From positions 233,758,843 to 233,822,842 of the forward strand of contig CM068372.1 of assembly GCA_034769895.1 (NCBI GenBank): a stretch of 64,000 nt of DNA. Reading direction: 5' to 3'. Made by a program: the position numbers and the translations under genes. Under the pieces are notes generated by a model. The model was not told the DNA's origin. It ran no database searches and worked only from the letters and a program-made list of their open reading frames with translations. Shown piece by piece: positions 9,935 through 25,200 of this stretch. How positions within the stretch are numbered: position 1 is the stretch's first letter; every line of letters starts with the position of its first letter. This DNA comes from Magicicada septendecula (Eukaryota > Arthropoda > Insecta > Hemiptera > Cicadidae).

Positions 9935-12900
9935 AAGTTATATGAGCAGTATTTATGGTAGTGGAATAAGTACTAGTTCTTTTATGCCTTGTCTTCTATG
10001 ATGTGTCTTCTGGCCATGTGTAATGGACATAGTTAATGAAATACTTGATTAAAAAGTTAATGCAAGTCAAATATCTATTCAGTAAGTAGGAAATCCAATG
10101 TGACTATGTACAGAGCTAATAACTAAGCACTGTGTGTATGTGCTTGTGTGTGTTTTTTCTCAGTAAAACCTAATTGTTGATTGTTATTATATGAAACTAA
10201 TTATATATGAGCTATTCGTAAAACTAATTTTGTGATAACATTTTTAGGTAAAGTTTAACATCCGTCACTATAAAATAATTTGAAATTTTGAATGTTTCTA
10301 GAGCATTTCATGCACCAAAGCGGCTATTTGGCGGCAATTTTAGAACTGGGGCACGCCATTCATTATTGGATAACAAAAATCCAGCATCATGGGAAGCTGT
10401 GAGGTCTATGTTTATTCAAACACAAGATACACCCAACCCAAACAGCCTCAAATTTTTGCCGGGTGTCAATGTAAGGATAAGGAATAAAACTGTTCATGAT
10501 AAGATTGTCATAGTTGCAGTAACTGAGAGTTGTTTTTAGAATGCTAAGTGAGCTGTGTATAATTTGGGTACTCCTTACATATCCTCTCTTGTCGACCAAG
10601 TTTCTTATCAGTTGCCAACAGTGATATAGATAACACTGCGACACACACACACACACACACACACAGTGGGAATGTATGTGTATTTATTTTTTGGGTAAAT
10701 TCATGGCATTGTAGTGTATGTGACAGTACATTTTTTACTTCCCAATATCAAGAAGCTCATTGGATATTTTTTTTTTAATTTGCCTAGAGTACTAACAAAT
10801 AAATTATAGTTTAATGGTATTATTATATATAATAATATATAAATAATATATATTTATAGAAAACAGTAGTTTAATTATTATATACATTGTGCAACTAAAC
10901 TAAGTGAGGTGGTTACCTCACCATTGCTTAATAGTTTTAGTTATTTTATCTGAAGGAATGAAGAATATTTAAAATATAGTTATTTATATTTTAATAGTGA
11001 AGGAGTTTACTGTTACATTTTTCAGAGTAATAGATATAAACTGTTATAAATTAAATCATGTGTGAACATCCATTTAACCTTATAAGTATACAGCGTTTCA
11101 AATGGGTGAACATAAGGGACGTTTCTAGATGTCTGTAATTCCCACTGGATATTAGCTCACATAGCTGATCATTTTTATTATAAAACTTAATTATGATGTT
11201 TTGAAGCATTCTCATGAACAGTTAATTTATTATATTTTTATAGATAATTTTCTTAATTATGTAAGGTTAAGTGTATGAAGTAAAATTATGTAGTAAGTAA
11301 AACATTATTTAATCCCCTTCTGGGTTGTATTATTATTTTCTGAAAATATTTATTCAGGGCAGATACACTTGAGAGGATACTAACTGGATATTTCAGGAGA
11401 TTAGCAATTGACTGTCTATAATCACAGCACACACATGTTGTTTTAATCATGGTATTTGTTGACAAAGGTAATTAATTGGGTGTAAGTATTAGGTACATTT
11501 GATTGTTAAAAAGCTACACTTCTAAATTTCCACTCTAACAGATTATTTTAATTTCCTAACAAATGTTTATTATGTTTATAGTTTTTAATTGTAATATTTG
11601 AGTTTTTTATGAAAGGAGGCACACTAAGCTATGAAAGTATTGTAGTTATTTTGTCCACTTGAAAAAATCATCTGAGTATTTTAATAAAACATGAAATATT
11701 TAGTATTTGACATAAACCAACCCTCGAAAATTGCACTTGTCCACTCGCCAGTGGCGAATGGGTTTTGACTGTGAAAAAAAGGAGAAAAGAGGAGAGAAAG
11801 AATGAAAAATGGAAAAAAGAAGGACGTCTATTAAACCAAAACACGTCATGTTTTTGTTTTAGTAAAGGTGCGTGTTGAAGTCATAGGCTGTCAGTTAGCT
11901 GTCACCGTGTGAATTTTATAAACAAAACTGCTCTGTTGGATATAAACATTTTAAAACACTCGAACAAAATAGTGTTGCTGAGAGAGGGGAGCGGAAATTT
12001 CACGCTGTTCTGCGCGGGCCGCCGGCCTTTGTCACTCCTTCCAAGTTGTACAGTCTGCTAATTATTGTTGAGTTGTCCGGATGTGTTACGTGTGTGATTT
12101 ATTGTTTCGTGTACTAAGAGTATTCTCAATTTCTAAGATCATGTTCAGCGTGTATTTTATTTTTCGTGTGTTATTTTATTCATAATGAAACAGATTAAAC
12201 TTCATTATTTCTTTAAAAAAAGTTCTACTGTCAGTACGACGATGTCTAGTGAGTCTGCGAGTGCGACGTCTACTGCTAGAGATGTAAGTGCTGGGCCTAG
12301 TAGGGAAACTGAAATGCCTACTGTGGAAAACGCGAGTTCTAGTGGACTTAGGCCTACTCACGGTTCCTCTGGGAAACGAAAATTTCAAAGAGCTTGGCTG
12401 GATATCTTCCCCTGGCTAGCTTACGATTCCGACCACGCAAAATGTACTATATGCGCTAAATACCCTCAAAATAGTGACCCAAAATGGGTAGCAGGATTTT
12501 CTGGTTCCATGAAAAAGGAAACTTTTGTGTTTCGTGGTAAAAGCCTAGTACATATGGACAATTTAACGGGGTTTGAAGTAGAGTCAGAACCAGGAAAAGC
12601 TCCTCTTGCCAAATGTATTAAGAAAATAGAGTCTTCTATGTTTGAGCATCTAACAACTTTATTCAACATAGCCTATTTTATAGGCATCAATGAAAAACCA
12701 TTTACCGACTTCCCTAAGCAAGTTGCCCTTGCAACTAAATTAGGTGTAAATGTGGAGACAAAACAATATGTAAACGATAAAAACTGCCAAGTTTTCATTA
12801 ATTTTATTGCTAAACAGTTACAAGAAGATGTGGTTCAAAAATTAAAAAATGCTCAGTGTTTCAGTATTTTGATTGATGGTTCCACGGAGACCGAAGTGCT

Positions 12901-15900
12901 GAGGAACATGTGATTGTTTATGCTCGTTATGTGTGTGAAGGGGAGATAAGAGAAGACCTTTTAGGCCTGGAGCCTCTCGAGAGCAGTAGGGCAGAGTCGT
13001 ATTTCACTGCTGTTACTGGGCTCTTGGATAACTTAGGGCTTGATTGGAGAAGAGAAAAGTACATGGTTAGTGTGGGAACTGACGGGGTGTCGTCTATGAT
13101 TGGCTCAAAGTCAGGTTTCGTACTTCGTTCGAAAGAAGAAGCTCCGCATTTAATTAGCATTCACTGTGCCGCGCATCGTCTACAATTGGCCATACTTGAT
13201 GCTGCCAATTCCATCCCTTACCTAGAAAAGCTTGACGAAACTGTGAAGAACATATACAAATTTTACAAACGATCCTCAAAACGCCTCCATGAGCTTAAAA
13301 ACACCGCGAAAACTTTAGAAAGTGAGATAGTAAAACTCAGAAATATTCACAATTTATGGTGGCTATGTAGTAAATCTGACGCTTTGAAAGCTTTGCGGCG
13401 TGATCTCGTATCTCTGGTCATCCATCTTGAGGATATAACGAACCGGAAAGCTACAACAGGAGAAGCTACGGATGCAGCTAGAGCAAAAGGCTATCTAAAA
13501 ATCCTTACATCATACAAGTTTGTAAAAACATTAAACTTTTTGATTGACCTGTATGGGAAACTAGAGCCATTTTGTAAAGTTTTACAGTTGAAACAGTTAC
13601 TGGTCTCACAGGTACGATCGTCAATGATGGTAACGGTGGAAATGGTTCAGTTCTTGCTTTCATCTGAAGGATCCAGTGTGAAAGAATTCCTTTCTGACAC
13701 TTCAGACTCAGAGAAACTGAATTGCTCAAAATACAAAGGCGACCAAGGATTTGTTCTCACAAACACGTCTCAAGGGGAGGAAGAATACAAATCAATCCGT
13801 AATAAGCTGATCGAAAGCACAGTTCATTACTTGAAGTGCCGTCTTGATACACTTGAGACTGTAGTAGGCACCAAGTGCCACGTTCTGGATTTGTTGTGCC
13901 TTCCTCAAGATGACACCCTAACTGCATATGGCAATGAGGAGATTCTTAAATTGGCGCATGTTTTTATAACTGGTGATATAAATGAGGATGTTTTGCTATC
14001 GGAATGGCTTCAATTAAAAATAATGGGTAAAGAAGAGCAAATAACTTCAAAAGGACTGGGTGAGCTATTAAAAACTCTGTACAAGTTTCCTGAGCGTTTT
14101 GGTGAGCTAAAGAAAGTATTTTACGGCGTTGTATGCATGGCAGTAACAACAGCATCTTGTGAACGGGGGTTTAGCTTTGTTAACAGGATAAAAGTGAAAC
14201 AGAGACTTTCCCTGGACATCATTCATTAGGAGATCTAATGCAGCTGGCAGTAAATGGACCACCCTTAGAAGATTTCAACCCTGGTGTAGCAATAGACAAA
14301 TGGTATTTCTCGTCGGGACTTCGCCATGTTAGTGGCCACAAGAGGAAACATTCAGCCTAGTCCAGCTTGATTATTTTTAATCAATTATTTTTCATCTTCA
14401 ACTCGATAAGGGACTATCAGAATATAAACTGGGCTAATGAATAATGTAGCGGTACATGCTAAATATTAAATAATAAAGTTTTATCCCCCCCCCCGGGAAA
14501 CGGTATCTGGCGAGTGGGAAACGCCAACAATTTTCGAGGGTTGCATAAACTAATAAATTGATTGGTACTAAACGTTCAAGAAATCTAGTCTATTGAATTA
14601 TTATTTGACGTAAACTCCACAGAAATACCCCAATTAGAATGGAGTGAATGTAACCAGTTATTTTATAAAGAATACAATGTTTTTAGGTTTTGGAACCAGG
14701 GCAGACAATGGACTTTCCTAATGGACCTTCTGCTTACTGTTCACCACTGGCAAAATTATTATTCCGTATTGAAGGTGTTAAATCAGTTTTCTTTGGTCCA
14801 GATTTTATCACTGTGACTAAGGTAAAATCATTTTATATAACATTGCTTGTAAGTAAAAAAAATGTTTTATGTTAATTGGTGAATTAACATTTTCTTATAA
14901 ATTAGATTTCTTAAAAATTATTCTGAACTAATAATTTCTGGAAGTTGTTTCATTGTACAAATAACATATAGACAAATTTTTGTTGATTTGTTCGCTGCCT
15001 ACTGCAGTTATATTTTTTGTATGGTAGAAATTATTTATTTTGACTAGCTATTTAAAACTGAAACTCTGATTAGCTATGAATGTTTTCAGATGTTAATGTC
15101 TCCAGTGAGCAGAGTAGATTAAACCAGAATTATATTGAACCAGATCAGCTAATCCATCATACTTATTTGATTTTTCCAGGCATGTGATACATATCATTTG
15201 TTGGCCTTATTTCATATATTAGTGCTCTTAATGTGACAGTATAAAATATTAATATTTTTGTGTGTCAGATTACTCTTACTGATATGTCAGGGTAATACGA
15301 ATGGTAAAAGCTATGATGATAATTTTTAACTCTCCTTACAATAAAAATTCTTTTGTTGTAGTTGTAATTCATGCATATTTGAATAAAAATATGGATTCCA
15401 TAAAAGTATTGGATGTCAGTCCAATTTTTTGGTTAAAAATAAGAAATTTATACTTAACCAAATCAAGTCACATATGATGTATTTCAGGTGATCAGTACTT
15501 TGAAATATTAGCCAATATTTCATTCAGAGGATCTAAATTTTGAATAAACCAGTACTACATAAAAGAATCATCTGGAAAGTAAAGAACATTTGTGCACGCC
15601 ACTCGTATAAATAATCTTCCACCAGTGATATGTGTCCATTTGGTTCATTGTTGTCCTAGCTCAGTCTCTGTCAAGTTTTGTAATAACTGCATTTCTTCAG
15701 CATATGTTTACAATTAGTGACAATATTTAAAATCCTTTCAAATATAAAATTCAAGGTGTACTCTTGTTTGTAAATGCAAGAAACACATGCCCTGTGGAAA
15801 CTCATAAATAAATGAAGGAAATGTATGATCATAATGTTAGGTGAAGTATTTGTAGGACAAATATTTATGCAAGGGACATGTTTTTTCAAGTAGCAGATAC

Positions 15901-18900
15901 TTGACTACGTTTTGAAACACTTGTGTGTTTTCACTTGATGTGATGTGTGAAAACCATGTTTGATGGTTTTCCCAGACTACATGAGCATGAATTTTTGGTG
16001 TCATTTCTTTTTTTTCTCTTATTTGAAATCATGCACTTCATTATTGTGTTTATCAAACATTTTTTTTTTGAAGATATAATAATAAATATGTATAGGAAAA
16101 CTATTATCACCATGCTGGAAAATAAACACCAACTTACCATGAAACTGCAGTTTTTTATTGGCGTCACTGTTAGTTATAGTAAAACTACTTCATAACGTTT
16201 TACTACGTTGTTATATAGACAGTATCTATGGGAAATAAAGAAAGAACAAATATTTGATCACATGACTATTTTAAGGTATTGGCACAGCGGTTTTTAAAAT
16301 ACCGATATTAAAATTCTTTTTTCAGCAATACGAATAAATGTTCAGTTGTCACCGTCATCTTTTTACTACTTCTGTGAGTATTGTGTATTAAGTCTTTTAA
16401 ACATTTTCCAGAATTTTCAGATTTAAGACAGTTTTTTTTCAATTTCAATAGCTTTTTGATATCTTTGACAATTAATCAACTGTTATAATGAGGTAATATT
16501 TTATAGTAACAGTTGTGTTGATTACAGTTGTAATCATTTAAATTAAATATCATATTACCATATTTTCGTGTATATAATGCGCCCTCGCACATTATTGTAA
16601 TATTTCCCAGAAAAAATGCAATTCGTGTATAAGGTGCATCTGTATTTGAATTGAACATATTTATTAAGATGTAGAAAAATATATATTGTTTGAATGTTAT
16701 ACTATACAGAAAAAGTGTTTTATACAAAGTAATAGAATAAAATACTTGCTATGGGTATTTATTTGCAAACACAAAACAGCAATATTATTTAAATACTATA
16801 ACATTTAAAACAACTTAAAACTTCACAAGTCATAGTTTTTGTGTAGTTTGTTATGTTTTAAGTTTTTCACTAGCACATACCAGTTGCATTTATGAAGAGC
16901 TTCACCTGTTTCTGAAGAAGGCATTATTGAATTATTCTCCTCTTCCGATTATTCTGATTTTAGACTTCTGTTTGTTGTGTCTTGTTGATCTGACTGGCAC
17001 AGATTTCACACCGTTTTCATTAATGTTCGTGGCCATTGGCATATTGTAAAAGACAAAACACTGGTCTGCGTTCCCAACTTGAGGTGAATCGAAATTGTTC
17101 GTATACATTGTTTGTACAATAAATCGATGGAACTCGATAATTTTATTTTCATACTCTCGAGGTAAACATTAAGCATTAAGGTAAACAGTAGTTCTTTGAA
17201 TCAAAACTACATGTCTGCAAAGAAACTGTACAGACGAACCAAGGTTGGGACAAAATTGAGTATTGTCTATTTCAAGACGCTGAGTGATTTGTTAGCTTGA
17301 ATCTGTACCTTTCAGTAGCAACAGCGAAACCCCCACTTTTATAAACTCGACCAGATGCTTTTCTACTTCTGAAAACTTAGCTGTTTTCCTACAGAAAGAA
17401 CGCCAACCACAAGTAGTAACACCCGATCGTTAGATACGGCTATATCAAATTCCCACATGGCTATATCAAACTTATGTGAATGCAGGATGATTAGCATTTT
17501 TTTTTGTGAATTTTAATATGGATAATTTAAACTGAACTGCAAAGAACGATAGAGATGTTGTAGCACTCATTATCAATATACAGTCTGTTTCTTCATAACA
17601 CACACAATACCGGTAATGAACTACTGTAAAAAACAACAGACTAATGACGACAAATACGTACAGCAACAGAATGCTGCAAGAGAGTACCGTTATAAGTCTA
17701 CATCATGAACAAATAACTTATGGAGAAGAAGTGAAAGTTGCGAACCAAATTACCGGTAAATGTAATTTTATAATTACTAGATTCAAGCCTCTCAGTTTTA
17801 AGAAACGTTGTCAACTGTGCACAATCTGACCATACATGTGCTGATTTACAATTTAGCATGTAAATTATATTATTCGTTTATAATGTGCACTCACATTTTT
17901 GAGAGAAAATCTGGAGAAAAAGTTCATATTGTACACAAGAAAATATGCTAATTCTTGAATCATATAAATTTATAATAGCCCGGATTAGTTCTTTTATGTG
18001 AAGTCTGGGTGGTAAGGTAGCAATATTAGCACTGAATAATGAATCTTTTTCAGAAGTAAATCAGCATTGTAAGTTTATAGGAAAGGTTGTGGGATTTAAA
18101 TTATTCCGTATAATTCTGGCTTAAGGAAAGTAATATGAGATGGTCATAGAGGCAAACTGTTCTAATAACCATTTGATCACATCTGCTTTACTAGACGATG
18201 ATGTTGGTGCTGGATTTAAAGAAAAAAACATTGTGATTGTTCATCATTTGAATTCCATTAAAAATTTTTATTAGTTTCTCTGTTAGCCATTTGCGAAAGT
18301 AACTGAAATTTATATTTAGTCAAGTAATCCTGACTTTTCATCCTAGATTGTAAAAGTAAAAAGGCTTTTTAATGGAGATCATTCTTGTTTTCCACTGAGT
18401 AGGTTGTTGCACGCTGTCTTTAGATACTGGTACCACCACACAAATAATTATGTATTACCACATTGAATAAAACTGGATATTTTATTACCAATTTAAAAAA
18501 TAATAATTGTTAATGTAACCAGTAAATGACATTCCTGTACACTTGAGACAGCTTGTGTTTTCTGTTTGAACACTAGAGCCAAGATATGTATAGCGTTGAG
18601 CTTAGACGCTTAAGTTAACTTAGCCTGCCAATGTTTTCTCCCAACTGCTTCTTGCAAACAGTACAAATTGTTCATGCTAAAAAAACTTTACATATAATAA
18701 AAAGTTTTCCATATGGGTTCTTTACAATTTATCTCATGGATTCTTTGTTTGTATAAATGGTTAACTCACGGTTAACTTAAATTATAGCTACAGTTCACAA
18801 CAATAATGCACCTCATACTGTATAATTATTTGAGTGATAATTAAAAAATTTTGTTAAATATATTTCACTTCCAAATTAATTATCAAGATATCATGGAATT

Positions 18901-19157
18901 AATGTCTATAACCCAAAATATTATAAACAGAATTATCACTGTTGCACACCACTATATAAAAATTATTCCAATTAGCGCTTTTAAGCTTCACAGCTCATCG
19001 TCAGATCAGAAATGAACAAACAGACGTGAAAACAAACCCTTCACCCCCACCCCACCCCACCTTTTCACACACAACAAGCTATAATTCAAATGTCCTTTCC
19101 CAACCTCTGAGCCCTGTCACCCCCATCTGGACAGTTACATATTTTTCTAGCACATTC

Positions 19158-19201
<44 letters not shown>

Positions 19202-22200
19202 ACATGCGTGCGCGCATTCCTTTTAAACCTAACCGCCTTTCTCATTCACACTTGTGGGCCAGTCACACACCCTGTTTTAGAAACATCCAATTAGTCCTAT
19301 GCAACTTAATTCTTAATCTTATCTATCTGTCCTCTATCATTTACTTTTTAATTATGTTATAAAATATTTCGTCATTATCAAATTTAATTTTATTATTAAT
19401 TAAATTGTCTAACCCTTTTTCTCTTTCTTTCAATATTTCTAACTCCTCCCTAAGCTTCCTTTCAACTGTGTTATTTACTACTTTTACAATTTCGTAGTCT
19501 TCGAAAGGATTAATAAACTTATGGTTGTCTTCTATGAAATGTCTTGCTTATAACGAATTCTTTGTTCTATTACCTTCTCCACATTTGTGGTCAGACAATC
19601 TGCATACGAATTTTCGTCCTGTCTCACCTAGGTACACTTTGTTGCAGTCTTTACATTTTAATTTATAAATTCCGCTTTTCTGTAATACTGGGATTTTTTC
19701 TATATTTTTATTCCTTATCAAATACCGTTTCACATTTTTTAATAGCTATATCTACTCCGTACTTATTAAAACATTTTATAATTTTTCTAGTATGTCAATG
19801 ACCCTGCATAATTCTTTTGTTCTGGTTCTATTTTAGCTTTTTATATGTTAACACTTTTCATAACTTTATCCACTATGTTGGTGTTATAGTTATTATTCCT
19901 TACAATTCCCTTTATCGTTTTTAACTCCCTATCTTTTGATTCGGTCTCTTTTAAACACTTCTGAGCTCTATAACAAAACAAATTGATTGCTGCCATTTTA
20001 TATCTATAAGGGTGGTAAGACTCTTGTGGCATAATTATATCAGAATACGATTCTTTCCTAAATATCCCAAACTGTAGTTTCTCATTATCTTTAATTTCTA
20101 TGTATAATCTAAGTAATTTATTTTCTTACCTCCTATCTCTTCTTTAAATTGTAAGTTTTTATCCTTATTATTTACCTCATTTATAAACTCATGCACTTCT
20201 TTTATGCTTCCTTCCCAAATTACTAATACATCGTCAGCGTATCTAGTCCATAATTTTATATTGTCTTTATACTTAGTGGAACTTATTAATTGCTTTTCAA
20301 AATCATTATGTGTATTTCTGCAAGAATTGGGGATAATGAAGATCCCATAGGTAATCCTTTTTTCTGTATATAAAACTTGTTATTAAACCTAAAATAGTTC
20401 TGATTTACACATTCTTTAACTACTTTAATCAATTGCTTTTTATACCTGTGTTCTCCCATATTATTATCGTTTATTAACTTAATAACTTTATTTACTGTGA
20501 TATTGGTAAACATGTCCTTAACATCCAGTGATATCAATTTTGTATTTTCATTAATTTTAATATTTTCTAATTTTCTATCAATTTTACATTATTCTCTATG
20601 TTGTATTTTGTCCCAAATTTATATTTCTCTTTCAGTACTCTGGTAACTTCCTTTGATAATTTATAAATAGGTGCATTAATAAAAGAAACAATCGGTCTAA
20701 TTGGTTTTCCTTCTTTATGTATCTTAACCTGACTTTTAAAAGTTGGTGCTGTTGGATTACTTTCCAATAAATACTTTTTCTTATTTTCTTCTATAAATGT
20801 TATCGGTTTCATCATTTGTTTTATCCTTGACTGGTACTTACTTGTATAATCATACTTTATTTCTTCATATGGTCCTTCACTTATAAATTCTTCCGTTTTC
20901 TTTATGTATTCTTCCTTTCTCAGTAGCCCCATTGTATTTCCTTTGTCTGCTTTCGTAACTATAATATCATTCTTTTTTATTTTATTCTTTAGTTTAGTTA
21001 CAGTTGATTTGATTATTTGTTCATTTTTTGAGTTATACAAATTTTTCTTAAATATTTTATCTACTACAGTCCCTACTTCCCACCTTATTCTTTTTTTATC
21101 ATTTTAATTTCCTAGTTTTTGTATTATGCTTTCCCATTCAATAATCGTTTTTTCTTGATTTAATTTTGGTGGCGTATTTTAAGCCTTTTGCTAACATTTC
21201 TTTTTCTTCTGTATTGAAAGTTACCTCTGTAAGGTTTATTACTCTTTTTCCATAGTTATTCTTAGAGAGGTGTTCCTTTTTCATTTCGTTCTTTCTTATT
21301 AATTTATTTAAGTTATCTACCATTTTTTTATTTTCCAATTTCTTTTCTATGTACCCCAAACCAAAATTATATAATACAGTGAAACTTCGCTAATTCGGAC
21401 GTCACTAATTTGGAATTTCTATAATTCAGACTGGGGTTCCAGTACTGTAATTTATATGTACATATGTAAAAACTCAAAATCAAGTGTAGATTTAGCCTAC
21501 TTGAGAAGAGAAAGGCCGGAAATACTGTACATAGTGTATTCCATGAACTGGGATTATTAATTGGTAGGTCAGCGATAACGAAAAGCAGTGTCGTATACAT
21601 TTCCTGGAAATTCTGAACAGTAATGTATAATTCATAACGGATATGACTCATACGGACTTTCACATTTGTCATCATTGTGAACGTTCGTCCCATAGCCAGT
21701 CACTTTACGTTTTGACTCCGTAGTGTTCGTACCTATTACTGTGTTCAGAAATGAGTAAACGTGATTCGTATAAATCGCTCACGATAGAACAAAAGATAGA
21801 AGTTTTAAAATGTATTGACAAAGGTGATTCGGTTCAGAGTGTTTTACGCGATTTCGGTATCAGTAAATCGACATTTTACAATATTAAAAAAAGCAGATCA
21901 GCAATTACAAATTTTTCATTGAATAGAGACTTTGATAGTGCCAGTGAAATTAAGCGAAAACGGATGACTCCTGCCGAAACGTCTGACATTGACGAAGCTG
22001 TTTGGACGTGGTATAAACAACAACGAGCTGCTGGTGTACCAATCCGTGGGATAGAATTGGAGACTGCTGCTGAACGTTTTGCTACTCGATTTCAAAACCA
22101 AGATTTTAAGGCAAGTACAAGGTGGTTGTTTAGATTTAGAAATCGACATGGCATAGCAAACCGATCGATTTGTGGAGAACTTTTAAGTGCAGATCATGAA

Positions 22201-25200
22201 GCAGTTCAACCATATAAGGATAATTTACAAAAGATTATTAATGATAATGAACTTGAACCGTGGCAAATCTACAATGCTGATGAGACGGGATTGTTTTGGA
22301 AGGCAATGCCAAAAAATACACAATCGAGTAGAAAAGAAACCCATACACCTGGACATAAAATAAATAAAATGAGGCTGTCTGCATTACTGTGTGCCAATTT
22401 CGATGGTACGCATAAATTAAAATCTGTTGTTGTAGGAAAATCTAAAAACCCAAGAGCAATGAAGAACATAAACGAGACTGATCTTCCTGTGATTTATAAA
22501 GCTCACAGAAACGCGTGGTTCAGTTGTGAAATTTAGAGTTCTGGTTTCATAACAATTTTGTTCCATCAGTCACAACATTTCAGATGGAAGAAAAAAATGT
22601 TGCTAGGGAAGAAGTTAAAGCAGTGTTGTTATTGGATAATGCTCCAGTGCATCCTGCAGAGGACATTTTACGAAGTGATAATGGAAAAATAAAATGTCTA
22701 TTCATGCCTCCTAATAACACGGCACTAATACAACCAATGGACCAAGGAGTAATCTATAGTTGCAAACGGCTGTACAGAAAGAAACAGCTACAAGACTGTC
22801 TCATATTTTTTGAAGATGAAGAGGGTTGCAGTACCAGTTTAGGTGAACAGACTTTAATCAATATGAAAAATTACAACATAAAAAATGCTTTATTTAACTG
22901 GGCTTCAAGTTGGAAGGAGGTGAAAGCCACGACGACTGCTAATTCTTGGGAAAAACTTCTTAACCCTGAAGATAACGAAGAAGAGAATTTTAATGGAATT
23001 GAAGAAGATGATTACAGAAATATTTTAGAAAATGCAGGAGAACATGAGACAAACACGGAAAATGGAAAATATTCAAGAGTGGCTGGATGAAGATGCTGGT
23101 GAGGTAGGGTATGTTGTGCAGTCAGAAGAAGAAATAGCTGCTACTATAGAAGGTCACCAGACAGACGATCAAAATGGCGATGATGATGACGATGAGGAAG
23201 AAAACGATCACGAAGAAAGTGAGAATGTTAAAATAAGTGATGCAATAAAAAACGTACAATCCTTGTTGAAGTTCGTAGAAATGCCTGCAAACTCTGACTT
23301 AAGCAAATATTTTTTTGTTTTAAGTGAAATGAAACAGGATTTTGTGAGGAAACAGCTAAAAACAAAATACACGCAGAAAAAAGTTGATTTTTTCAAGAAG
23401 CTGTAGGCTTGCTAGAATACGTACTGTGCAGTGAAAATAAGAGTGTTTTGTATGTAAGTTACGTACTACAGTATAAAACTGAATCGAATTTTTTTAGTAA
23501 ACATCACATAAACAGGTACTATACGTTATTTCTTATTTTATACCTCTTCTACTACTAATTAATAGAGTATTAAATACAGTATTTTTAACAAGAACATGCA
23601 GTAGACCTCTTGTAGATTCAAATTGGGTTTCAGAATGATTTCTTTTATATTGTCTGCTATTGGTAACCGATAGACACGCAAAAACTCGCGATCAGTTCGT
23701 AATGTTCTATAATTCGGACTGAGCTTGGTCCACATTAGTCCGAATTAGTGAAGTTTCACTGTATTTCTTCTAACTCTACATACGAGTATATTCTTAACAA
23801 TTCTATATGTCTGTCATATAATTCCCTATTATATTTATTGACTAAGCCATAAAGTGACCTTATTTCTAATTTTATCCACAACTTCTCGCTTTGTTCTTTT
23901 ACTATTTTAGCTACCGCGTTCTTATTTTTAATTTTAACTTGCGCGTATTTTGGGATGACATTATTATCCAGACATTGTTTATTGAACCATATTTTACTTA
24001 AAACCCTCTTCAATTTGACTTTTAATTTAAGATATTTAAAAACTTTACTTACCGTATTGTTGTCGTTTATTACCTCATTGTTGTTGTCCATTACCTGTCG
24101 TCAATTGCACATCTTAACAGAAGTTTATTGAAGAAAGTTTTGTTAGAGGTTAAAATCACAAACAGAATTATCACTTTTGCACACCACTATATAAAAATTA
24201 TTATAAAAGATCCAAGACTATTGTAGGGTATGCAGCTATCTGTGGAGCACATGGCACTGATCATATTATGTTCATGAGTCACGAGTCTTCTCAGCTTAGT
24301 CAAAGCTTCTTGAGTCTTATCATCATTTCAGAAATAACTTCTGAGTTCAATCTGTTTCTTATTTAGAAACAGATAGAAATCTCTGGGGTCCAGATCAGAA
24401 CTGTATTTGACAGAAGCCTGAAACTTCCCAGTCAGATTTTAAGTTCCCAGTCAAAGACTAAGTTGTTGCAGCTGAATATGGATGAATGTTATCATAAATA
24501 ACAACAAATCTACTTAACAAAAGGCCACATTGTTTCTTTTAAATTACATAGCATAAATCTATACATTTACTATTATTCTATACAATATTAAATCAATGAG
24601 TGGAAAGCTTTTCTGGTCACAGGAAATACTCACCATTACTTTCATGTACTTTGCTTGAATTTCTCCAGTTTTGACCGTGATCTTGAGTAATGACATTCTG
24701 ATACTTTTCAATAATCTCTTGATATTATAAAAATATATCAAAACATGGTTAAACTGATTCTACGGTTACTGTATTCACTGTTTATTGTCGGGCGCCATCT
24801 TTGTTACCAACTACGTACAAAGAAAAAATATATGAGGGTTCTTTTTAGGCGAACAGGAGATCAGAATGGTTGTTTAAACAAACAAAGAAACTTTATACGT
24901 TTACACATTAATTAAAATTTATTAACATTTCTCAAATCAAAAAGAAACGCACATAAAATAAATTTGAAAGAAAGAAACTTTTAAAGTAAAGAAAAAAAAA
25001 ACTTTTAGTGTAAAAAAGAGAATAAAACAACATTGAAATATTATATAAACCTTATATGAATCAAGATATTAAATTAAAATAATCTTTTAAGAAAACGCAA
25101 ACCAGACTTCTTAATATAGTTACATTCTCCCGTACACACGCAACACACATACCAAGTTATTTTAGAGATCTCATATTTAGTTTAATTTATGTATAGATAT

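Larger units (their letters stand above)
19548..24091 (-). pseudogene. Penelope reverse transcriptase/endonuclease, broken
   Basis: From 24091 the frame reads [12 protein letters not shown] to SYVELEEI. It is cut at a TA by the pogo at 23761 and resumes in the same frame at 21374 with [13 protein letters not shown]. The RT follows: [24 protein letters not shown] (20567-21040), [30 protein letters not shown] (20286-20537), and YADDVLVIW at about 20225. The next part includes [20 protein letters not shown] (19841-20032). The last readable part, at 19548-19733, is [20 protein letters not shown], the GIY-YIG-like endonuclease of Penelope elements. Several frameshifts separate these blocks. It encodes no full product today. 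Confidence 0.8.
18926..24201 (-). mobile_element. Penelope-like retroelement, split by a pogo
   Basis: Read on the minus strand it has a 5' ORF region (from 24091), a reverse transcriptase with PMGSSLSP and YADD, and a GIY-YIG-type region with [10 protein letters not shown]. The 3' end at 18926-19020 (aaacagaattatcactgttgcacacc) recurs at 24157-24201 by the 5' end, a pseudo-LTR arrangement typical of Penelope elements. A pogo element interrupts it at 21377-23761. It also spans a long GT microsatellite near its 3' end. Confidence 0.85.

Noticed and set aside
10387-10662. 91-residue minus-strand ORF
   Set aside because: Antisense of NFU1 exon 2 plus the AC microsatellite.
19026-19362. CVCVCVCV-rich small proteins
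   Set aside because: Translation of the GT microsatellite.
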